Notes under the pieces: model-generated | The model's database searches: none | The model's input: the letters and a program-made list of their open reading frames with translations, nothing else | Told to the model about the DNA's origin: nothing | Position numbers and translations under genes: made by a program | From: Alloteropsis semialata | Taxonomy: Eukaryota; Streptophyta; Magnoliopsida; Poales; Poaceae | Assembly (NCBI GenBank): GCA_004135705.1 | Contig: CM014278.1 | Span: forward strand, 72,599,192 to 72,663,191 | Direction: 5' to 3' | DNA length: 64,000 bases | Shown: piece after piece, positions 11,726 through 24,800 of the stretch | How the letters are laid out: every line of letters begins with the position of its first letter | Position numbering within the stretch: the first letter of the stretch is position 1

Positions 11726-13958
11726 GGTATCAGGCTTTAATATCCTGATGCATCGTAATCGTATATGATATGATACATTTCGATTGGGCATGTTAAGGGC
11801 AACCGTTCTTAGATATTTTGAGATGGTTGGTACAAGTCACCGTCGTCTGCAACCTTGGGCTTCCGGGTACTGCGGGAGCCGGGGGAGCGGCATGCCAATA
11901 CCATATGTTTTTTTAGTGGGCTTGTTATATAAGAGTTATAAACGGCTTCGAATTTAATAGCCAAACTTTTACCAAACTCAGTATAAATCGCACTTGTGAT
12001 GGTGTGAGCATCCACATTGGAGCACATGCTTTTATGAACAAAATCAGAAGTGCCAAAATGTGTTGCTGTAGCGTTTATCTCCCTAATGATATAGCCATGA
12101 GCGGTCATTCCATCCATCTTGATTCCTCTTATCATACTAACATTGTCCGAGGCCTTGAAGTGTTGAACCATAAGGTCACTCGCTAACACCAGGCCTTCCT
12201 TGCACTTCGGGACTTGCAGCTAGAAAAACACGCGGCGCGAATAGGCCATTGACTGGGTTTTGTTTTCCGCATATTTGCACATATTTTATTACTTGGTTAA
12301 TAGTTCAATTTTATTACTCGGTTCATAGCTCAATTTTGGTTGGTCATATTTATCCTCGTGCCATCCTAATATGGCATCGTTGAGTGTATATGCTAAAATA
12401 TACTGTGAAAGTTGTAAATTTGTAATTTATCTAGAAACCATAGTTGTCATGAACTGTTCAATACCAAGAGTCCAATGAGCTGCCATCTATCAAAAAAAAA
12501 AAAGCATCGAAAGCAGATATGAGAAAGTGGCTTCAACCAGAACATCCATGTCGATTACGCGGAGCAGGTGCTTTCTGACGCCTCGTGCTTTGATCTGGAG
12601 CACCTTAACCTCGAGGACCGCAAGCGGGTCAACTACATATATTGTTCTCAGTATCATAGCGTCACCGTCAACGGCAACAACATATCCACGGGCTACGGCC
12701 ACCACAGGCAACGCCATTAGCTTCAACAGCGGCCAGTACGTCATCGACTATCTAGGTGACATCAAGACGGAGGTGACTATGGTGCTGTAAAATGAGACGA
12801 TGCACGTGTGGCAGTGGAACTCCTCGAAGGTATCACCGACTAATATATAGCGACTCGCAGGGATGATCTCCTCTCTCTCTCTCTCTCAGATTTATTTGGC
12901 AGGTTCTGGCTCCTATAAAATATTAAAATTGGCTTTGGTTGTGGCTCACCTGGAGAGGCAAATTTTCCGGTTGAGGTGAAGCAGTTTTGAAAAACATTTG
13001 ATAAAACAATTTATTCTATTTTTCATCAATGGGTGGAAGATGTCAAATGTCCAACCTAACCCTTTAGCTTGCTGCACAAATGATTTTATGTTTTCTTCTC
13101 ACAATTTTAAATGTAACTTCATATATTTGATAAATTTTTTTTTAATAAATACCAATATTTTCTGGGGTGGGGTATTTTTGCCAAGGACGGCGCGAGGTGG
13201 ATGGAGGTGTAAACCCGGAGTAGAAGCAGGAGGTAAAGCACCTTCACCTTACCTCCTTTCTCTCTCCCAAGTGCCCCCAGCGAAAGCCTCCGCGGCGGAG
13301 TGGGCCTCGACGGCGGGCGCCACGGATGCGGCATGCACGGCTTGGCGGTGGGCACGGTAGGGCCTCAACTGCGGAGGCGCCCCACCGGCAGACAGTCTGC
13401 GTGGCCCCCGCGCCAGGCGCGGCGGAGGTGGCCTGTGTCGCCCAGGGGTGCACACGGACACGGCAGGCAGAGGAGGCCTCAACGGCGGGTGCGCGGCGAA
13501 GGCGAGCATGGGCCGGGCTGCGGATGGTGTTTTTTAAAATTGATTTTTTGTTGCCGTGTACGAGAAAGTTTCCGGACGGTGCTCTCTGGCGCCATCGCTC
13601 TCCACGCAGACAGAACTGGAGTCGTCCAATGCGGATCAAATGGCAGATGATTTTAGGCCCTATCAGGAAATTCCCCGGCTTTCGTCATTCAGAGATGCTG
13701 TAGACCTTGGGGATCTGCACTTCGGTCTGCTCCAGCTTCGATGTAAGATTTGGCCCAAGGCCCAGGCGGCTCCGTCCTTCCTTCTTTACTCCACCTCAGT
13801 CCGGCTCGAACTCCACACGTACCCTACACAATCCCCTTCGGTCTCGCCGGAATAAATCCAGTTCCACTTGCAAAAAGAAAAAGAAAACAAATTGCGAGGA
13901 AGAGGGAAGAGGAAGAAGGAGAGAGGACGACGAGGGAGAGAGGAAGAGGAAGAGATCG
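11726..13958. other. Intergenic with SSR and an unidentified coding-like fragment
   Basis: No complete gene is supported. A (CT)n microsatellite lies at about 12870-12890. A GC-rich coding-like patch at about 12520-12785 is listed separately. The block 13180-13510 is GC-rich with overlapping open frames on both strands but no recognisable domain. The part just before 13959 is purine-rich (gagagagg-type), consistent with a 5' leader of the DUF1618 gene. Confidence 0.4.
12520..12789 (+). pseudogene. Unidentified coding-like fragment
   Basis: Codon-like, GC-rich composition stands out from AT-rich surroundings. One plus-strand frame gives a sensible-looking peptide (contains HVDYAEQVLSD and LNLEDRKRVNY) up to about 12715, then a frame change is needed to continue (SFNSGQYVIDYLGDIK) to a stop at 12787-12789. 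I do not recognise the family. The frame break and lack of a start suggest a gene fragment, perhaps captured or decayed. Confidence 0.35.
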
Positions 13959-15479
13959 ATGGATGGACCGATCTATACCCCTCCATCCCTAGCTGTGCAG
14001 TCCCGGTTTAGATTGCAAGATGCCACCTTGCACCCGCCTGCCCTCTCTCCCGACGACGGCGGTGATGAGATCCCCTGGGTGCTCCTAGACGGGCGCGCCT
14101 ACGTCGCCGAGCGCCACAACGCTACGACTGCCTTCGCCGAGACATGGGAAGGGCACCAGATCCAGGTCACTCTTTGCCTCGCCCGCCCGCCGCGCGTCTC
14201 TTACCTATGCGTCTTCTGCCCCGGGCTGGAGCACACCGTGTTCCCCTTGGAGCCGAAGATACTCGCCATGGAAGAGGACCTCGTCCTCCTTCGCATCATC
14301 GTCACTTGGAAAAGGGACATTTTGAAGGATGTGGACTACTACATCTACCAGGCCGCCGACGAGGCCGCGGGCGGGGAGCCGTCACTCAAGCGGCTTCCGC
14401 GGCCCCCTAGCCCCTATGGCTTTGAATCACATCATGTTGGCATCCTGCGCTGCGGCACCAACCGCCAGCACCTGCTACGCCCTCACCTTGACACCGCAGG
14501 TGATTTCTATATCGTCGCTGGACTCTGCAGGCCACGCAATGGCGTGGACGGAGAGTTCGTCCTCTGTCTACACAACTCCAATTCCCCAACTAGCTGGAGT
14601 ACCCACAACATCTCAGTGCCCGAACAACATCGACACAACTGCTGCTTCCACCATGTTAACAGCAAGGTCATTGCGATAGGAGGAGAGGCTGGCACCATGG
14701 CCTTCGTTGACCTCTGGCTGGCCTGTTCGGCTGGCTGGTTCAGAACCAGCCAGCAGTACTCCAGTCTCACATAAAATCAGCCCTAGCCACCAGCCACCAG
14801 CCACCAGTACTTTTCTCTCACAGAAAATCAGCACCAGCCACCAGCCAGAATCAGCACTATCCTCTTCTGTGATGTGCTCAAAGTTGAGCAAGGCAAACCC
14901 AATCCTCTTCGGTATGTAATGTTGCCACCGCCACTCGTGTCGGATGTGGCGGGCAGTGGCGATGCACGGGTTGCTAGGGACATTGCCGTCGTCAAACAAG
15001 GCCGCATGATTAAGTGTGTTGAGCTGCGGGTTCGCTTGAAGTTTTGCCCAATCTCTAGGGATCACTGCATCGAGGATGGTTGGATATCCAGGATATGGAG
15101 CAGGCCGGTGGCTGCTGATTGCTCTGACAATTGTTGGGTTCTCAGCTGCAGACAAGATTCTTCTGATATCCCTGTTCACCGCAACCCGCACTTTGAGCTG
15201 TTGCCTGAGGTGCTGGACCATGGAGGCATTCCTCTGGAGCCATTCAAGGGGCTCAGGATATACCAACCCACACTCAGCTTGCATGATGATGATGGTATTG
15301 TTTACTTCATGGCCAAGAAGTGCAACTGCATGGATGGTAAGGCTTGGGTGATTGCTGTGGACATGGAGAACAACACATTACAAGGGGTTGCTGAATTTGC
15401 TGCGGAAAGAACTGTTGGCGTGAGTTTCACCTTTATGCACAGTAGGATATCCAAATATCTGTCTGACAGCTCCAGGTAA
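13959..15479 (+). pseudogene. DUF1618-family gene interrupted by a MITE
   Basis: The frame opens at ATG 13959 and runs to a stop at 14772-14774. The family-typical sequence (IAIGGEAGTM, FVDLW) ends at 14717, where MITE-like sequence begins. The second half resumes after the insert (FCDVLKVEQGKP, PPPLVSD, GDARVARDIAV) and continues to 15479. The junction is clear by comparison with the second copy at about 16815-16860, where FVDLW runs straight into GIIFCDVLKVEQGKP. DUF1618 proteins are a large grass-specific family of unknown function. With the insert, only a 271-residue N-terminal product (its last 18 residues MITE-encoded) could be made from this frame. An unannotated splice removing the insert cannot be excluded. 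Confidence 0.75.
14718..14859. mobile_element. MITE inserted in the DUF1618 reading frame
   Basis: The insert begins with 'ggcctgttcggctgg' and holds repeated 'ccagccacc' units. It resembles the element at 28888-29003, which has the same gcctgttcggctg terminus. It interrupts a frame that is continuous in the neighbouring paralogue. The right terminus is imperfect (ccagccagaatcagca) and no clean target duplication could be assigned; a few target bases appear to be lost. Confidence 0.65.
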
Positions 15480-15612
15480 TTATGTTCTAGTAGTGCACCA
15501 TTGTCGCATGGTCGCATCTACAATTTTTTTTGGTTGTCCTACTCTATAAAACAAAGTAAAACATCATGCCTTTAAATAGTAATATAGTTAGATTGTTAGC
15601 TGATTGCTTATT

Positions 15613-15691
15613 CATGGTTTTTGAGGCGTCGGCTAAGCATCACCTAGGTATCGAACCTAGGCGACGCTTGACCGGCGCCCCAAAAACCATG
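15613..15691. repeat. 79-bp foldback element
   Basis: The two 37-bp arms are inverted repeats around a 5-base loop (atcga). The outer 11 bases (catggtttttg) match perfectly. The seven remaining differences are all transitions, in part C-to-T or G-to-A type. It lies in the 3' flank of the first DUF1618 copy. A related but shorter stretch (catggttttcgaggtgccgg) occurs at about 17797 in the flank of the second copy. Confidence 0.7.
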
Positions 15692-16599
15692 TGCTTGATA
15701 CATAGGGATGACGCCAATATGCAGTTGCAATGGTCAAGCCCTTGTTATATAGCAGGGGGACTTGTGTGATACTTAGCTGGAGCATAATGTAAATTAATCC
15801 TTTGTTCTAATATGAGTTAGGCAATAGGATTGCACACTCACTTCAGATTTTCTATGGTGCTAGGTCAGGATGTATTTGTAGACACTAAGCACTGCTGATT
15901 AGAGAAGACTTTGCATTTGCAGACTGTAAGCACCCGCTGATTAGAGAATGCTGGTAAGTGTTTGGACTTTGGATGCATATAGGTTGGATATACAGTTATA
16001 CACAAAGTAATGATGAACTGGAAGGAACCTAGTGTCAAATGTTAAACAGTCATTGGAGCAATTAGTTTTTACTTTTTCCTTAATATTAAATCATCATTGG
16101 AGCAATCTTCTAAAATATGTCTTAAGGCAGCGAAAAAGGAACTTGTGATCTATTACAGTATAATCACCAGTTAGGCCAAAACTAGTTCAGTCCATAACTC
16201 CATATAATCACTAATAGGTGGTTGGTGAAATTGAATGCCAATTCATAGTATGTGTTGCATGTATGTGTTTTCATCATAAATTCATAATAGAGGAAGTTAC
16301 AAAAAAAAAAAAACGTCAGTTTAAAGTGTCTGGATAGCCAGTTTGGACCCTGTACTTTCTTGAAAATGTTAATTTGGCCTCTTGATTTTCAAAAGGGTCA
16401 AAGACCTTACACTTTATTTCTGGCCACAATGTGCTGTCAAATTGCATATTCATCTCTTTGACTCAATTACTAGTAAACAGCTTAATTACCCTTCTGTGTC
16501 TCTTGCTGCGTTTGCTTCTAATTTTGTTCTTTGCTTGTGCTATTTTGTTCTCTAGCCCCATACATAGAGACGTGAACCTCTCTAAAGACATGTTCATGG
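15692..16599. other. Intergenic between DUF1618 copies
   Basis: AT-rich sequence with no coding signal. An A-run lies near 16300. The block at 16320-16430 (repeated 'ttggaccctgtac/ttggcctcttga' phrases) looks like dispersed repeat sequence, but no element boundaries were found. Confidence 0.35.
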
Positions 16600-17340
16600 C
16601 GACACGGCAGGTGTGATTCCTACATTGTCGCTGGACTCTGTAGGCCATGCACTGGCGTGGACCCAACAGAGTTCGTCCTCTGTCGATACAACTCCAATTT
16701 CCCAACTAGTTGGAGTACTCACAAAATCTCACTGGACGAACAATCGACGCCAATATGTCTGCCGATAGCAAGGTCATCGCGATAGGAGGAGAGGCTGGCA
16801 CCATGGGATTTGTCGACCTTTGGCGGGGCATCATCTTCTGTGATGTGCTCAAAGTTGAGCAAGGCAAACCCACTCCTCTTTGTTATGTAACGTTGCCACC
16901 ACCACTCATGTCATACGAGGTTGGCCGTGGTGACGCACGAGTTGCTAGGGACATTGTTGTCGTCCAACAAGGTCGCTACGTATATGATGGTTGGATGTCT
17001 TGGACATGGAGCAGGCCAGGGGCTGCTGGTTGTTCTGAGGACTGTTGGAATCAGTCCAGGCTGCAAGCAAGAATCTTCTGATATCCCTGTTGATGGCAAC
17101 CCACATTTTGAACTACTACGTACTGCCTAAGGTGGTAGACCAAGGAGGTATGCCTCTGAAACCATTCAGGGGGCTCTACATATGTCAACCCACACTCAGT
17201 TTACATGATGACGATGTTGTTGCTTACTTCATGATCAAGAAGAACTACTTGGATGTCAAGGCTTGGTTTGCTGCAGAAAGAACTGTCGGCCTGGATTCCA
17301 ACTATATGCGCAGCAGGGTGTCGAAATATCTAACGGTGCA
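16600..17340 (+). pseudogene. 5'-truncated DUF1618 paralogue
   Basis: Homology to the first DUF1618 copy starts abruptly at about 16607 (matching 14500 onward) and proceeds colinearly through IAIGGEAGTMGFVDLW, FCDVLKVEQGKPTPL and GDARVARDIVVVQQG to a segment matching the C-terminal third (QPTLSLHDDD). The N-terminal ~180 codons are absent and several frameshifts split the rest. The following 3' flank also resembles that of the first copy, so a tandem duplication followed by decay is the simplest reading. Confidence 0.75.
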
Positions 17341-17503
17341 TCCATTATCGCGCTGTTGCATCTACAAATCTTTGGTACATGTTCCTACTTTTGAAATCAT
17401 AGTCGCAATATTTCAAAAAAAAAGAAATCATAGTCGCATACATTATCGCGCTGTTGCATCTACAAATCTTTGGTACATGTTCCTACTTTTGAAATCATAG
17501 TCA
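17338..17503. repeat. Imperfect tandem duplication of about 68 bp
   Basis: The phrase starting 'cattatcgcgctgttgc' and ending 'gaaatcatagtc' occurs at about 17342-17405 and again at about 17440-17502, separated by a short A-rich link. It lies just after the truncated DUF1618 copy. Confidence 0.8.
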
Positions 17504-17526
17504 AACGACATGTCTCCGAATAGGTA

Positions 17527-17760
17527 CTACCTCCATTTTTAAGTACATGACACTATTGACTTTTTTTGCTTCATTTGACTATTTGTTTTTTCTATAAATA
17601 TTTCTGCAAATCGATACATTTACGAGTTAAATTCAAAATATTATTGATAATAGATGTAACGGTATCCATTTTACTCTATTTAAGAAACTAACTAATGAAA
17701 TATTGTTGGTTAAAGTTGGAGTAAAATGTCAACAGTGTCATATATTTAAGAACGGAGGAC
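17527..17760. mobile_element. Stowaway-like MITE
   Basis: Terminal inverted repeats are ctacctccatttttaagtac and its near complement (cttaagaacggaggac side), next to TA. The body has the typical 'tttgactatttgttttttctataaatattt' composition. A related copy is at 44904-45138. Confidence 0.7.
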
Positions 17761-17979
17761 GCAATATAGATATATTGTTAGCTGATTGCTTGATCATGGT
17801 TTTCGAGGTGCCGGCCCGCCGCCTCTGCTCCGCTTTAGACCGAGTACTGCAAGCAGGAAATCACTTTGTTTTTTATAGAACATGCAGAACACATATTTGA
17901 CACTAAAGAGGAGAAGACGAAGTTTCCAAGTTTACGACAAACAAAGCACAAGGAGGGGGGAGTGATCTAAACTAACCAA

Positions 17980-18316
17980 GGCCTCGTTTGGTTTTCCAGT
18001 GCTAGAAACTGTTCACAACTTTGACCACTAATTAAAGATATTAAATAAAGGTATTTTACAAAGCTAACTCTAGAACCCCTGCGCTAGGAACCCTGAAGAA
18101 TCTAATGAGGCCTTTGACCGCATGATTAGAGGATGATTAGAGAATGGTTACTGTAGCATCACTGTAGCCAATCATTGATTAATTAGGCTCATTAGATTCA
18201 TCTCGAAAAGTTACGCTCATCCGTGAAGAGGTTTTGCAAATAGACTTCATTTAGTACTCTATGCAAGAAAGATTTTCTCCGTGCTAGATGCTAAACTAGA
18301 CAAACAAACGGAGCCC
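17980..18316. mobile_element. TIR MITE of undetermined superfamily
   Basis: The left end is GGCCTCGTTTGG; the right end complements to GGGCTCCGTTTG. The body carries phrases such as 'attaattaggctcattagattcatctcg' that I associate with a common grass MITE. No clean target duplication was found. Confidence 0.6.
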
Positions 18317-18393
18317 AACTCTAACGGAACACATTACCAAGACGCGACAAGCTCAAAATTCCTGCTCTAATTAATCCACTCTTATCGACAATA

Positions 18394-18649
18394 CTCCCTC
18401 TATTTTTATTTACATGTCGCCTAAGATTTGTCCTAAGTCAAACTTGGCTAACTTTGACAAGGTTATAGAAAAAAATAAAAACACTTATGGTAACAAATTT
18501 GTTTTATTGAATCCACCATGAAATATATTTTGATAGTGCATATATTAGATAGTATAGTTATTGCTACACTTTTCTATAAAATTAGTCAAAGTTGACTAAG
18601 TTTGACTTAAGACAAATCTAAGACGACATGTAAATAAAAACGGAGGGAG
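18394..18649. mobile_element. Stowaway MITE with TA target duplication
   Basis: Long inverted repeats start CTCCCTCTATTTTTATTTAC and end with the complementary ATAAAAACGGAGGGAG. TA flanks both ends (18392-18393 and 18650-18651). It lies about 200 bp 3' of the kinesin stop codon. Confidence 0.85.
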
Positions 18650-18852
18650 TACTCTACAACGCCCTTAAAAAAACTCTACAACGCACGCACGAATTTCCGA
18701 GGGGAGCTGCTACAGCTCCCGGTACGCGCGCAACCCCCCATCGACAGTTTTCTTGGAAAGAACAAATCATAACAAAGGAATTCATACTCCCCGAACAAGT
18801 CCACAAAGATATGTTCATTTCCTGATCATATTATACGATACGAAGAGACGAC

Positions 18853-21800
18853 TCATTGGATCTCTTTTAGAAATGCAGGATTTGAATCTAAAGCCTTTTT
18901 AGCTAAATTACGTGTATCTTCTCTCGGGGACTCTCTAAATATGCGGAGCAGCTCCTTGATTCCCCCGGTAGCAATGATATCACAGGTGTTGTCATCTGCA
19001 AAGACGAGTGGATTTGGTATTGATATATGACACATCGTACATGATTTGGTATCGAATTTTAATAACATTCATGACGGAGCAAAACGGTGAAGGGCAACAT
19101 CTGTTTATGTACCGTTCTGAGCTAGATGGCAAAATGCTAGCTCAATGTGTCTTCGTGTCGAAGCAGAAAACCTAGTTGAATTGGCCACCATCCAAGTAAG
19201 AACACCGTCTTCAATGAGAAGGGACCTTCCTTTCCTGTGACCTATTGAGCAGCGCATGCTGTTATTTTACCGAAATCTGAAGAACCAGGGAAACTCAATA
19301 TATTCAACTTGTTTATTGATATATATATTCGACTTCAGTTGCACAATGTTTGGAAGTAAAGCGAAGGACAGCAGCACTCCCAAGTTACCAAGGAAGCTGC
19401 AAGCCGTGATGTAGCACACAGACTAAAGGGGGTTCAAACCTTACAAATATGTTCATGCAGCTGTAATAGCTCACCAGAAATAAAACTAAGGGGTATTTGA
19501 GGAAGAAATGGATAAGTTACATACCTTGGCTTATCACCCGGGATTCACATTTTGCAAAGTTTGCTATCCCTCGCGCTATCTGGGCTATGACATCAGCATG
19601 TCCACTGCGAAACATTCCTAGTAGTGCTTTTATTCCACCATCTTGTTTCAACGTCAAGTGCAACTTCTCTGCAAAAATACACCTTTGATAGGTCACATTT
19701 TTATTCTCAGAATATCAATGTTCCACTACTAGGTTCTAGCGACATGATCAAAACAAAAACAGTGGGTTCTGAGAAAAATGGAACCACATCATTTCGCAGT
19801 ATAAGGTGTACAGTTCATAGTAAAATGTATCACACTGATGTTCATAGTAAACTCAACAGAATATTTCATATAATCATAATTTTTTTAAAAACTTGGCATC
19901 AACAAAGAAAATACTAACTGTACCATTCCCACATAAATTGGCAATCGCACCAGCCACCATCCGTAAAGTTTGTGGATCATTAGTTTTAGAAGCAACATTT
20001 GCTAATAGACGAGCTCCACCTTTGTTCATAATCACTCCCTGGTTTGATCCTGCAAATATCAAGTATTAACATAAACATAAAATTCTTAGAGACGTTTTTT
20101 TTTTTGCTAATACATTACCATTCATTGCCAAGTTAGCAACAGCACCAGCTGTGACTCGATGAATAGTCGTGTTTTCTGATGTTTCTAGAAGCGATAGAAG
20201 AGCATCAAGCCCTCCTTCCTCAACGATTCTTTCTTGATTAATATCTGCAATCTCAAAACGGGCAAGTGAGCAGAAACTGGTTATAATCCTAATACTGCAT
20301 TAGACATATAAGGCCGTGTTTAGTTCGGACCGCATTCTGCAGAATGCGTCCGTTCTGCAGAATAGGGTCGCCTCGGTCCGCGTGCACAGAGAGGAAAAAG
20401 TGCATTGGAAAGCGCGCAGAATGCAAAATGGTTGGTAGAATGCAAAATGGGGGTATCTAAACACCCCCTAAGGCGTTTTAGAATTGAAGTTGGCAATCTT
20501 TAACTCAATCTGTCACATGAAAACAGTATTATTAGGTTTGTTACATGAAGCACTTTTATGATAAAAATTTGTACAAATCAATAGTGATAGATATTACTAT
20601 GGAAACAGTCATTATCAAAGTTACTTACTGGAGACTGTTTTGTGCAGAGCATCATATATGAAACAAGGGAGTAATTACCTATCGCTTCTAGAGAACACAG
20701 AAAACATAGCATAGAGTTGGTTGAAAATAATTGTAGGTATTCATTTAACCGCTGAAGTTAATTTTCTAGTTTCATACTCCCAACCATACAATTAGGCAGT
20801 AAAACTTAGAAGCTACAATGAGGTAACAGACCAATTAAAAAAAAAAGGTAACAGTTCATTTTGGATCATGGCCCAGTAGTCCGTAGTCCAGGTTGAATTC
20901 ATATGAATAATAACATATAACTGTCAGGCAACAGGGCTGTCTCAACTCACTTTGAGTGGATTTTGTTGTTGGCCCGTTCAAGTTTGTTTGTCGTGCGCGA
21001 TGTAATTTTTAAATGTGTGGATGTGGGTGCGCGTATACTGTGTTAGATGTATATGCAGTCTTTACATTTTCCCATTGTATAAGGTTTTTTGTGCATATTT
21101 GCTAATACCTGCACATGTATATATTAGAGCCTAGAGCCCTCATATTGAATACAAGTGCTATACATACGCATAGAATCCTTTTGTCCCTTTCCTAACAGGC
21201 TAACACAAACATACACACTGTGTGTTTGAGAAAAAAAAAACTAAACAAAGTTAGCAAGTTTATGTGCAACTTTCATTTATCACAGGCTAATATCAAAACC
21301 GCAATATTTCTTTTTGCAGCTTCCCTATGGCCAGATAAGGTTTTCATGCAAATAGGCCCATGGAGATCAAAGGCGGTGTGGAATATATGCACAGTTCCAA
21401 GGGGCAAACTCCCGGACCTTCAGCAGCAAGATTAGCAACCACCTTGACAGCATGGATCTGCACATCTAGATCCTCAGACTTCAAGAGAGCAAGCACGTTT
21501 GGAAGACCAACTGGGAGTCAATTGGGCCGAAACATTATCAGGATGGTGGCTAAAGATATAGATGGTCTGTAATCTTCCATAAAGTAATGTTACCTTCTTC
21601 AAATATCTTTGATATGGTACCTCTCTGACCAGATAGGGCCTCTCTTAATTTTCCTGATTTGGACACAAAAGCTGCATTGCCCAATCCAGATCCTGATCTA
21701 ACCATACCACATGATGGTTTAGACTGTCAAAGAGAAAATTACGTATAAGAAAATTATCATCAGAATAGAAAAGGGTACAATAACAGAACTGTACCTCTTC

Positions 21801-24800
21801 AGCACAATTATCAGATGTGGATTGTTTCAACCTTCGAATTTGATCTTCAAGGCCTTGTCTCTGCCTCATTTCCTGCTGCACCTTTTCTTGAGTACACTTC
21901 AGTTCATCATATATCACTTCCTACAAGAATTACCAAAGAAACAGGTAACTGAGCATTACTGCAAACAACTGTGTTTATAAGAATCACAGACAGGGTCAAC
22001 TAGCTAAAGCTGCTTTGCTATACCTTCTCTGAAATGAGTTCGCTGATTTTTCCTTTTAATGATTGTACTTGACTTGTAAATTCTTCAATCACTTTGGTTA
22101 ATTTCTTTTCAAATTCACGGGCCATGCTTTCCTGCAACTGGAATGTACTTTTATCACACTTCATGGGCAACTGAAGACATCTGTAATGCACATGGTCCTC
22201 CACTTTCTAGACTACCCCAACTTGCTTGGGACTAAAGGCTTTATTGTTATTGTTGCAGACAGTTCCACCACTACAAACATCAACTTCCAAGATTAAAAGG
22301 TTCTTTCTTTTTTCTTCAGACCCAGAACAAAAGTTATTAAAGCACAAAAATTAATATAGACATATTAATAATGCCAAATCTGATAATACAGATAAACAGA
22401 AATTATAGGGAAAATGGTTTCTGGATTGCAGCCAGACAGCCAACTTCAGGTCTTATGTAGAACGAGATAATACCTTCTGACTATGGCATTCATGGACTAA
22501 ATTAGAAAACATAACGAGAACAGATCCAGATCCCATAATACGAAACAAGGATCCAGCCGCGTTTTCTTTTTGCAATTTCTTAATAGTATGAACATTGGTA
22601 AACAGCATGAAAAGTTTTTTATGGCCAGTAGCCCAGTAATGTCTCTAACTAAGCAGCGCTCAAGTTCAGGTGGTAGAATTGCTTGTGCATTTCTATTTGC
22701 GGCACAAGATATATTGTACAGGAAATAAAACAAGCTCCCCATGGTGGTTTCAATCTTGTTAGTCAATAAATTAAACATTATGGCAATGGATACATGACCA
22801 GTAAGTGGATTTATTAGTTTGGAATCTGGAGATGGAGAAAGAGTTTTCTATTAAGTTCAGACATTATATCTTGTTAAAACTTAACTCTTAGTCATGAAAA
22901 ATTTGTTTTACCACTTAAAGTACAACTTAAGCCTGTGCTGGTTATGGAAGAAAAAAAATGAGCAAAACACATAATATCTAAGCATGATGCATCTAGAAAC
23001 CAGAATCCAAACGTGTGGCGCAACTTGCCCACTTACTAGTTTTAGTACTATCTGACTTATATAATGACTGCATCTGAAAGTTTACCTGGGCAGAACTCTG
23101 AGCATCACACAGTTGCTGTTCCAGTACACTCATATGATCTTTCATGCTTGATGAACAACACCTTTCTTCCTCAAGTTGCCTCAGTAATTCCCCCATTTCC
23201 TTCTCATGCTCTTTACTTGTATCAGTAAGAATTTTCGTTTTTGAGAGGTACTCAAGCTGTTGCTGCTGCTAACAACAAATCTTACATTAGATTAGAATAG
23301 AAAAATTGTCAATGCAGCAGCAGTACAATGTTAAACTAGAATAAAGTAAAAGAAATATGAGCTATGCATACAGAAGTATATAAGATGGTAATGCCAAGCT
23401 ACCTTGTTTTGGTTGAGCAATTTCTCAAGCTCAGTGATCTGTTCAGATAACATATTCTTTTGGCCTTTCTCTTCCTCCAAGTCCTGCATCAATTTTTTTA
23501 GTGCAGATTCCAGTTGACACTTTTCCTTCTCCAGATTCTGGGTTAATAAATCACTTGTTAAATTCTTGCCCCTGAAGCAAAGTTTTACATGGTGATGCTG
23601 AAGGTCTTAATGAACGCTGACAGTGAACATTTTTGTGAAAAAAAAATGAATGCACAAACAGTTTCTATTTATGGGAAGGGAAATATAATGGGGCAGAACA
23701 CAACTGCAAACTAATTTTATAAACAAAGCAGTTGACCATATTGTAGAAAAAAGGAAAAGGAAAACATAATACATATGCAATAAAAATACCTCAATTTGCA
23801 TGTTAGAGATTATTTTTAAATCATGGAAGGACCTCTCAGATTCTTCCAACTTTTTATCCAACTGCATTTTCTCACTTTTTATGAGCTTCTGTTGTCTCTC
23901 CATCTCTGATGTGAGTTGGTCAACCTCACGCTCCATCTTTCTGTAAAGACTTTCATAATCAACCTCTTCCTTCAATTTTATCGTGTTCACTACTTTCATT
24001 GCCTGCACATCACAAACTAATTAAAAGCCCACGAAATAAATTTAAGAAAATCGAAGAAAGCACACCTTCTATCTAAGAAAATTTTGGCTTCAGTCTTGAA
24101 TACCCCAGGGTGTCTTTGAAGGTGTTACGGCTCAAGAATAAGAAATGGATTACTTTATATCATAATATCAGATTGTCTATGATTGCACATTATGCGTAAA
24201 ACTGCAAAATTGGGTTTGCTCAGATTCGCAGTGGCAGTTTCTATAACTGAAGTAATTGAGATGAAATTACGAGCTCAATAGCATGTGAAAGCACATGAAG
24301 TTGAGTAAAGGAAAGTGCACCAAGAAACGAATATGTCTAGAACTAGTTGGAATTCAGGCAACACTTAACCATCCTACAGCTAATGATAATTTTGTCTCAA
24401 CTGCAAGGTTCAATAATCTGGTATGTTTAGATTTTGCAGAACTCTGTAGTATTGCAGAAGATAAATACTAACTGATCAAAAGCAAGGCGTTTCTACAGAT
24501 ACAAATGGAGAAATGACTGAAACTCCGGTATTACAAAAAACACAAAATATTAAAAAGGAAGACAATGCAACATTTGACCAGCGGAATGGCGAACTGAACT
24601 TACCCTCTGCCCAAACATAATTGTGCTTGAAGTTTCTGAGTAATGCCTAGAAGATGGACCTATTGTCACAACAAGAGAAGTCCTAGCAGTCCCTGCCAAT
24701 TAAAGATTTGAGCAAAACACTACACACCAGATGGTATAGCAGAATGACAATTGTTATGCCATTCAAAATGAACTAATCCACTATTAGTTGACATCCAAAA

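Noticed and set aside
13244..13703. Overlapping GC-rich frames of 86-131 codons on both strands
   Set aside because: Composition-driven; no domain and no consistent frame choice.
15630..15670. Possible tRNA gene suggested by 'ggtatcgaacc'
   Set aside because: No A-box at the right distance and no cloverleaf; the phrase is part of a foldback palindrome.
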